From NCBI RefSeq assembly GCF_954871325.1, contig NC_088776.1, positions 62,024,954-62,088,953 on the forward strand: 64,000 bases of DNA. The letters run 5' to 3'. Of this stretch, positions 56,817 through 64,000 are shown in pieces (the first letter of the stretch is position 1; each line of letters begins with the position of its first letter). Under the pieces are notes generated by a model, which searched no databases, was not told the DNA's origin, and was given only the letters and a program-made list of their open reading frames with translations. The DNA is from Gordionus sp. m RMFG-2023. Taxonomy: Eukaryota; Nematomorpha; Gordioida; Chordodea; Parachordodidae. The translations under genes and the position numbers were made by a program.

Positions 56817-59528
56817 ATGAAAGGAATCTGTCCAACTTGCCATAAATTAATAAATATAAAAAAGGATGGCCATCTTTACAAACATGGCCCTACAACCCTC
56901 CCTTGCTCAGGCTCTAACACACTTTGCACAAAACTTATAGAACCCCCAATAAATACCAAACACATACAAGTAAATTACAAATCACTAGAAGAATTTATCT
57001 TTATTAATAAATCACCAACAATTAAGCACATCCCAACCAGTGTTAACTACCTTATCACAGACCATCTCACCAAATTATTTGATAATATTAACTCAGATTT
57101 GTCAAACACAAATCATTGGAATAATCTATTCACTTTCCCTTTTAAATGTCTCTCAATCCCAAAAGATAAAAAATCTATTTCACTACCTAACATTATAAAA
57201 GACAGACTTAAAAATATAGATTACTTAACACCTCTTGAACACATCAAATATCCCAATAATTCCAATGAAAGTTTCATTAAAACCTGTGACAAAATTTCCA
57301 AAAAAATAAATGAAGGTGACGTCTGCGGAGCCCAAAAATTAATCTCCTCACAATCAAAACTAGCCCCATCTAATGATGCGACTCTTGAAAACCTAAAATC
57401 TCTCCATCCACGAGCTTCTTATACTAGCTTACCAAATCCTCCGCCAAATATTCCTCCTCTCACAATATCAAACCAAGATATACGTGACACTATAAACGAA
57501 TTTAATAAATTTTCAGCAGCAGGTCCTGACGGCTATAGACCATCCTACTTCCAAACATTCCTAAAATCTCCCAATTCAAATAGTTTTTTTAACTCACTTA
57601 CATCCTTCCTCAATAATATAATCACTAGAGATATCCCCACATTAGCTCATCAAATAATATTTGGAGCTAACTTGATTGCATTTGAAAAGCCGAAAGGTGG
57701 TATCCGCCCAATAGCTATCGGTTCTTTCTTCAGACGCCTGATTACTAAAATCATCGCAAAAAAAATAAAAACCGTTACTCATTCCCTGCTTGGCAATTAC
57801 CAATTAGGCTGCGGAACAAAAGGAGGCGTAGATATAGCCTCTCACTGTCTCCGAATCTACCTACAACATCCTCCTTTAAACTCCGTTCTTTGCAAAATTG
57901 ATTTCAAAAACGCCTTCAATACTATATCCCGTTCCTCTGCTCTCGAATCGTTTTACGATAATTTCCCCCAATACTCGCGCATAGTTGACATTTGGTATTC
58001 CAATAGCACTCCCCTCATTTTCAATGGTTACGTTATATACTCAGAAGAGGGTGTTCAGCAGGGCGACCCCCTAGGCCCTATACTTTTCTGCTTAGCCATC
58101 CATAATATGATGAAAGATCTCAAATCTGATTTTGATCTAGACCTTAATTTATGGTACCTAGACGATGGCACTCTCTGCGGTAACCAACACCAAATAAGCA
58201 AAGCCCTCTTCCACCTCGAAAGAGAATGCCCCAAAATAGGCCTAGAGTTAAACAAAACCAAAATAGAAATCTGCATACTCAACCCCGAGATTCCCCTAGA
58301 TTCATTTAAAGATTACAATATTATCGAAATCGACGATATCCAACTCTTGGGCTCCCCACTACTAAATAATAAAATCTCGGAAAAAACTATCGATAAAACC
58401 TTCTTCGAGTTGCAAAACTTGGAAAAGTTCATCAATCATATCCCATCGCACCAACTTTTTTATCTATTAAAAAAGTGCCTATATTTACCTAAAATTTCAC
58501 ACCTCTTCCACTCATCCTCCTCATTTACCTCCTCAGAATTTTTCACCAAGCATAATATTCGCTTAAAGACCTTAATGGAAAGGATCCTTAATCTTCCACT
58601 ATCAGACTTTAATTGGCACCTTGCTCAATTACCCGCTAAACTAGGCGGTATCGACCTAATCCCCTTAGAATTACTCTCCCTATCTCTTTTTATCTCTAAT
58701 CGCCTTTCGCTCAATTCCGCGATCTCATCTTTTATAACTCCCAATGACGATCTCTTAACAGTAGCAATCGAAAAATGGAATCTACTAACCCCAGACGATC
58801 AAACATTCCCAACCGAAATTTCTAATAAATCAATCTTGGAACCCCTTATAAAGAAACTTCAAAATAATCTTAACCCCTCCGATATTAGCGATATTCAACT
58901 ACTTCAATTAAACGATAAATATGGCGGATATGAATGGCTCGAGGCACTTCCTAGCCTAACCCTTGATAATCTCTTAACCAATGACCAACTGAGAGTTACC
59001 ATAGGATTCAGACTAGGATGCTCGCTAACACATTTACACACTTGCCACCTTTGCAACCTTCCCGTACAACCAAACGCAAGACACGGCCTAAACTGCTCCC
59101 GTAGCCAAGGTCGCCACCTCCGGCATAAAGCTATAAATAAAATCATCCATAACGCTCTTAATAAAGCTAAAATTCCTAACATTCTAGAACCTACAAACCT
59201 CTCTCTACAAGATGGCCTCAGACCTGACGGTCTAACCTGCATCCCTTGGTCCAATGGGAAATCCCTAATCTGGGACGCTACCTGTGTCTCTTCCTTTCCC
59301 TCATCAATTAATTCAAATCCTCTTACTAATGGCGAAAATAAAAAAATCAATAAATACTCAATATTAAATAATTTTATTTTTCAACCCATAGTCATCTCAA
59401 CTAATGGTAATTTCTCCCAATCAACATATTCTTTTTTAAAAATTTTAGCACGTAAAATTTTTAACATAACAAACGAAAAACGCGAGTCAACCTTCCTAAA
59501 ACAAAAAATACAATTAGAAAATTTTTAA
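56817..59528 (+). CDS. Intact LINE protein: zinc finger, reverse transcriptase, restriction-like endonuclease (903 aa)
   Basis: A single uninterrupted ORF of a compact non-LTR retrotransposon (family B). It would reverse transcribe its RNA at a nicked chromosomal target. Residues 5-30 form a Cys/His cluster (C5, C8, H19 or H23, C30). The RT spans roughly 285-480, with KPKGGIRPIAIGS at 291, D362 in DFKNAFN, QQGDPLGP at 414 and the YLDD active site with D449 and D450. After a thumb/connector comes a CCHC finger (C743, C746, H756, C760) and a PD-(D/E)xK-type nuclease motif (R802-P803-D804, later W819-D820-A-T-C). No apurinic endonuclease domain is present. The layout resembles R2/CRE/NeSL-type single-ORF LINEs; the exact clade is not certain. 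All catalytic motifs are present. Codon use is richer in C than in the neighbouring AT-rich DNA. Confidence 0.93.
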   Translation: MKGICPTCHKLINIKKDGHLYKHGPTTLPCSGSNTLCTKLIEPPINTKHIQVNYKSLEEFIFINKSPTIKHIPTSVNYLITDHLTKLFDNINSDLSNTNHWNNLFTFPFKCLSIPKDKKSISLPNIIKDRLKNIDYLTPLEHIKYPNNSNESFIKTCDKISKKINEGDVCGAQKLISSQSKLAPSNDATLENLKSLHPRASYTSLPNPPPNIPPLTISNQDIRDTINEFNKFSAAGPDGYRPSYFQTFLKSPNSNSFFNSLTSFLNNIITRDIPTLAHQIIFGANLIAFEKPKGGIRPIAIGSFFRRLITKIIAKKIKTVTHSLLGNYQLGCGTKGGVDIASHCLRIYLQHPPLNSVLCKIDFKNAFNTISRSSALESFYDNFPQYSRIVDIWYSNSTPLIFNGYVIYSEEGVQQGDPLGPILFCLAIHNMMKDLKSDFDLDLNLWYLDDGTLCGNQHQISKALFHLERECPKIGLELNKTKIEICILNPEIPLDSFKDYNIIEIDDIQLLGSPLLNNKISEKTIDKTFFELQNLEKFINHIPSHQLFYLLKKCLYLPKISHLFHSSSSFTSSEFFTKHNIRLKTLMERILNLPLSDFNWHLAQLPAKLGGIDLIPLELLSLSLFISNRLSLNSAISSFITPNDDLLTVAIEKWNLLTPDDQTFPTEISNKSILEPLIKKLQNNLNPSDISDIQLLQLNDKYGGYEWLEALPSLTLDNLLTNDQLRVTIGFRLGCSLTHLHTCHLCNLPVQPNARHGLNCSRSQGRHLRHKAINKIIHNALNKAKIPNILEPTNLSLQDGLRPDGLTCIPWSNGKSLIWDATCVSSFPSSINSNPLTNGENKKINKYSILNNFIFQPIVISTNGNFSQSTYSFLKILARKIFNITNEKRESTFLKQKIQLENF

Positions 59529-59600
59529 ACATAATTATACATGTTTTTAGGTACTTTTTTACTATAAGCTCTTTTTAGAGCCATCGATATTTTAAAATTT
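59529..59600 (+). other. LINE 3' untranslated region with short hairpin
   Basis: Just after the stop codon comes ATAATTATACATGTTTTTAGG, matching ATAATTACGCATGTTTTTTGG in the family A copy, and then the hairpin GCTCTTTTTAGAGC at about 59567-59580. Family A has a different stem in the same place (GGGAACTTGTAGTCCC). The position conservation suggests a role in recognition of the RNA 3' end by the reverse transcriptase (inference). The exact element end and target duplication could not be fixed. Confidence 0.65.
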
Positions 59601-62600
59601 ACACTCATTTTTAATATATGACTTGTTATATTAGATATATTTTATTATTGTAATAATATGAAGAATAATTTTTAATTAAAATAAAATAAATATATTATTT
59701 AAATTATAGAGAGGTAATTTTGTGAACGTTCCAACGGCGTTTTTTAAATTTATAAATTCTACTCTAGACATCGTGTTTATGAATTTTAGGAATTTTAAAA
59801 TTTGATTTATACAAAACCATAGTAAAAAATATATTCGATTACGCCTACTCTATTTTTTTTATTTAAATTCTTACACAAAAAACAACTATTATAGTAAAAT
59901 TTCTAGATTCTCAAAAATAGGTATTGGAAACTTAATTTGTTTTTATTTTAATAAAATAAAACTGCATGCCTCATTCTATTCTATAGATAGCTTGCATAAT
60001 TTAATAGTCATTTCTATTAACACTTGATTCCACCCATAACATCCTACTTTTTAAAAGAAATTTGTCCTTATCGGATTCAGCAAAATTTTTGTCAAGTCCA
60101 AATCCTTGCTATTTTACCAAAAAATATATCTGAATCTATAAGCAATATATTCTATTTGAATCTTAACCATTTTGTAATTAATTAATATTTAAAATTGTGA
60201 TGTTTTCGAATTCGCGTCATGAGCATTGCAGGGAGAGGGGGCAAGAAAAAATTCTAACCTTATTCTTCTTGTAAAGATCATTTCATCTAATAAAAAATTT
60301 CCTCCTATACCCTCTCTCCAAATGATATTTCTATAATTTAAATTTTTCACCTAACTTACAAATCAAATTAAGTTCAATATTATTTTTTTTGAAAAGTAAA
60401 TAATTAAAGCCATTTTTAATATTATAATTAATATTATAATTATAATAAAAAATTTGTTGATATTAAATAATATAGAATTTTTTATTAGAAGAGTTAAATT
60501 TTTAAATTAAATCTGCAAAACTCTTCAATTTTTAAGATTTAAAATAAAGTATAATAAAAGTTAAAAAAAATAAATAAGAGCCCTACATTATAATTGTATA
60601 AGAATGGTTATAAAGAAGTCTTAGGATAAAAGAATTGTTAATCTTGAATGTTTTCAAAAAGCCTCTGTCTATTATCTTTACATTTACCCTTTTGAAAATT
60701 TAATATGTTAAGCCATGCTATAAAAAAATTTAATTTTTATATGTGATAAGCCTTTTTAGAATAAACATTTTTTCAGTTTCGTAGTGCAAGTTATCTTTCA
60801 GTTCTGTACATCTATTCTAACAATATTAGACAATTCCAAAATTTATTTTTCTGTATTTTTTAAGTTATATAAAAAATATATATCCCGAGTAGCTAAAAAA
60901 TAATCGCATTTTGAAATAAATTATGAAACTTGTCATTTGTTTTTTTTTAAATAGAATATTTTATTTTATTAAATTATCTTGATATTTAATATTTAGAAAA
61001 ATATGAAATTTAATTTAATTAAGTTTTTAAAAAGCTAAAATTTCACAACATTCCTAATATTTATTTATTTTCCAAAAATAAATTTTAAGAGTTTTAAAAT
61101 AGGTTCAACTATAGCGATCTTCAATTATTTTAAATTATTTATTTCCTAATCATAATTTTTTTTTATATATCAAAATCTGATTATAAAATATCTTTTTATA
61201 AAAAACACAACAAATTAGATGATGATTATGTTAGTTAAAAAATTTGTGTAATAGAGACATCTCAGGCTATTGCAGGATCTCTTCCCATGTTAATTCTGAT
61301 TGTTATATAAATATCATGAGACATTTTGATGTGTTGATAGGCCATGTTAATTCACATGATCTAATCCAAAAATTTACCTATCTTTTTTCTAAATTGTAAT
61401 GATTTTCATAAAATATATTTATTTTTTACTTAGTGCCATATATACACACTAGCTAATTACTCGTCAACCGCGTCATTCATGACAAGTTATCAGCCAGTAT
61501 TCTATTATATTTGAAGATTATTAATCTCTTATTATTATAATTAAAATATTTTATATAAATTTATTTACTTAAAAATAAAAATAATAACATTTTATATCTT
61601 ATAGTAGTTTAAACTCTTATAAGTGTAAACATTTTGCATTTTTATTAGAGTTGAAAGGTTAATAGTAATATAAATATTTACAGGTAAAAAGATGTTTAAT
61701 TTTTAGATAAGAGTTCATAGTTTATAAATAATAATAGTAATAATCTTTGTTGTAAAATAATTAACAATTAAATTAATATTTTAAAAACATTAGTTGAGTG
61801 TAATCATATTTAATTTAATATAGATTTACAGATAATTTAAAAAAATAATTAATGTTGAAATTTTATATTTTTATTTTCCTTTCTTTATGTAATTAAAATA
61901 AATTTTCAAAGTGGATATTTTTAAATAATATCTATGTACAAAACCCAATTACATTCAAAAGTTAGTTTTTTAAAACTAAAAATTTGGCCACGTTCTTAAA
62001 AAATCCCAAAAGAAAAATGAATTTTTTTTAAAAAAAAACGGTAAAATTATATTCCAAATTTCTTTTTTGCAGCAAAAATATGATTTTTTTAATTTTAATA
62101 CTAAATTTGATAATTTTAAAAGTTTTTGAATTAAACTAATATTTTTAATGAATTATATATAAATCCTATTAGATTGGGCGGGACGGAGTAAATTTGTTAA
62201 AATATATAACTTGCCCGGACTGGTTATAGTGCCTAAACGGGCCCAAGGGCGGCTTTGACGACCTCTAATAGATTATATAAATATTAATATTATAAAAAAT
62301 TATTGAACCCTCTTTTGTTTTTTATATAATAATTGAATATTTACATTTTTTTTTTAAAAAATAAAAAGTAATTTAGGGATTTATTTTTCTTATATTAAGA
62401 AATTAAATTTTTTTAATTTGAAAAAAAAATATATATTATGAGGAATATATTATTCAAACCTTATAATGGAAAGATATACATCATAGCTATAAGTCTCTAT
62501 TTGATTTTATGGGCACGTTATGGAGAAATGGAGTGGAGAATGATGTATCATAAACTAGAAAGTTTGCGCTATACAAATAAATACAATATTATACTAAATT

Positions 62601-63212
62601 GACATAACTATATATTTCTTTTTGGCTTAGTAAAATTTGAAAATGCAATAAATAATTACTTCTTCAATAAAATTTCTTCTTCTTCTGGAGTTTACATTCT
62701 ATTTGCGCTCATATAATTATTCGCCGAAATAGCTTTAGTACACATATAATTACACTGTGTGACAAGAAAAATGAGAGAAGAAAATAAAAACAAGTTTTGG
62801 TGCAGAATTTGACGCTGGGTTCGAATCCTTTTTCAAATTTTCCCTACACGTCAAGTTTTAAAAATATTAACGTATAAAGACAACTTTTCGAAATCACAAA
62901 AATGGTAAAATTTAGGTCTTTATACAAATATATTTTAAAAAGTATCGAATAAAAATCCCTGAAAATTGGTAATAGTGTTAAACTTATATTTTAAAATTTT
63001 TTATAGATTGGTTTTTGAGATAAATGGTAAAAAATTTTGTTTTAGGGATCTTAAGTTTTCAATTTAAATTACTATCAAAATTATTAACTTTAGAAGATAA
63101 ATTTTATATAATTTTGCTTCAAATATGCTCAAGATTATATATTAATTCTAATTATGTTTCAAAAGTACTCTATGCCATGAAAATTCAACCAAAATCTATA
63201 AATTAAAAAAGT
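59601..63212. other. AT-rich sequence without recognisable genes
   Basis: No conserved protein on either strand. Near 62165-62275 there are GGGCGGGAC, GCCCGGAC and GGGCCCAAGGGCGG words ending in GACGACCTCTAATAG, similar to the ends of the GGCC-motif MITEs, so a small decayed copy is possible there. A pol III B-box-like word (GGTTCGAATCC) lies at 62819-62829 without an A box. Confidence 0.4.
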
Positions 63213-63540
63213 TGATACAGATATTTACGAACTTTTTAATTTGTACACTTTTATTAAATTTTCTCTGCATAAAGCATTTTTAAAGCAAAATTAAGGTAAT
63301 ATTTATCTTTTTAAGTTGTATTTAATAATATTTTACGAATATATGATCAATTTATACCAAAATCAGATATCTGTACCCACTTTTTTAATTTGTACTCTTT
63401 TTGAATTGAGCATTTTTGAAGCAAAATTCATTTAAAATGCAATAATTGATAATTTTTTCATATTTTTTTATTAATATTTATCTTTTTTAGATGTATTTAA
63501 GAATATTTGTTTTTTTAATAAATTTATATCAAAATATATG
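63213..63540. repeat. Two diverged tandem units of about 155-165 bp
   Basis: Each unit contains ACTTTTTTAATTTGTAC or near, GCATTTTTAAAGCAAAATT or near, AATATTTATCTTTTT and a TTTATA-CAAAAT end. The second starts near 63366. Non-coding. Confidence 0.6.
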
Positions 63541-63740
63541 ATTTTCCAATGGAGTACCTTGAACCCGTAGTATGGGCAATAAATAATAATGCCAAATAAC
63601 GAGTAGGAAGAAAGGAGAAGAATTATTTTTTTCGCGCTTAATTTTTCATAAACATTTAATTTCTTTCATTAATTTTTTTTTAAATTGGATTTTAAATATT
63701 ATTCAAATTCCCTCCTTATATAATATTCTACAAAAAATTA

Positions 63741-64000
63741 ATGCCGAGGTCCCCTTGTTTAAAGTATGTCTCTAAATTTTGTTACATCTACGGGCTATAT
63801 ATTGCCCGCACAAAAATTTCCAATTTCTCCAATCATTCAAAGGATTTATGAAATTTATTACAATGTTCCACTCTGCGTGGATAAACCATTTGCCCCTAAT
63901 TACATATGTAAAACATGTTATAATTCTTTTAATTCGTGGGTAAATGGAAAACGGTCATATTTGCCTTATTCGAAACCTGCATTTTGGCACGTAGCAAGAA
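63741..64000 (+). CDS. Cys-rich protein of unknown function, N-terminal part, cut by the window end
   Basis: Two overlapping frames carry related sequence. From the ATG at 63741 one frame reads MPRSPCLKYVSKFCYI. From about 63790 the other frame reads GYILPAQKFPISPIIQRIYE and, further on, VDKPFAPNYICKTCYNSF and SWVNGKRSYLPYSKPAFWHV. I recall a multicopy invertebrate family with this layout: FCYxCG, later DK-x-APxxCCxxC, a Trp-x-x-Gly block and a conserved PxxWRE before further Cys residues. Its function is unknown to me; it often looks transposon-associated. The need for two frames suggests a broken copy, or a sequence error. The remainder lies beyond the window. Confidence 0.6.

Noticed and set aside
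58904-59350. 148-codon minus-strand open frame
   Set aside because: Antisense shadow of the C-terminal part of the intact LINE protein.
62800-62840. tRNA-like B box GGTTCGAATCC
   Set aside because: No A box, acceptor stem or anticodon arm can be folded around it; the T-arm stem is incomplete.
1-64000. CRISPR array or bacterial operon structure
   Set aside because: No spaced identical repeats and no ribosome-binding or operon layout; the content is eukaryotic transposons and intron-like DNA.

Overview
The window is strongly AT-rich eukaryotic DNA (about three quarters or more A+T by eye; not computed). The repeat content points to an animal: compact LINEs with a restriction-like endonuclease, an RTE-clade LINE fragment, several hAT DNA transposons, a Ty3/Gypsy fossil, and at the right edge a Cys-rich multicopy family that I recall only from invertebrates. 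I cannot name the species. I recognised no rRNA, tRNA or CRISPR array, and no conserved host housekeeping gene.

The most unusual region is about 8.1-26.6 kb on the + strand. Eighteen very short candidate exons (9-45 nt) sit behind AG acceptors and in front of GT donors. All are divisible by three, all read in phase 1-1 without stops, and most encode acidic peptides such as DITENSFSEDIEG or ELEEETAPG. Some occur as duplicated exon-plus-intron units. This looks like a micro-exon gene whose first and last exons I could not find. A LINE copy (about 21.2-24.6 kb) interrupts it. A diverged, collinear second copy of the region (15.3-38.6 kb against 40.2-45.5 kb) carries three related exons. Copy B has a large internal gap relative to copy A, with its junction inside an exon.

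Transposons by position: a possible TIR element (1.0-1.6 kb); LINE family A fragments (1.7-2.25, 11.9-12.35, 32.9-33.3 and 39.5-40.1 kb) and a longer broken copy (21.2-24.6 kb); a hAT MITE (2.7-2.9 kb); GGCC-motif MITEs (14.4 and 27.2-27.5 kb); a hAT composite holding remains of two different hAT transposases (29.44-31.30 kb); a hAT with an 8-bp target duplication and a decayed ZMYM-type transposase (34.04-35.81 kb); an RTE fragment fused to a LINE-A fragment (39.06-40.1 kb); a broken Ty3/Gypsy fossil on the minus strand (47.46-54.21 kb), one of whose LTRs received a satellite-carrying hAT element (47.69-49.45 kb); and an apparently intact 903-residue LINE (ORF 56.8-59.5 kb) behind a duplicated 5' leader (from 55.7 kb).

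The remaining DNA is AT-rich intron-like or intergenic sequence with no recognisable gene. Positions are read by eye; TIR, target-site and exon edges were counted, while fragment and duplication edges are approximate to tens of bases.
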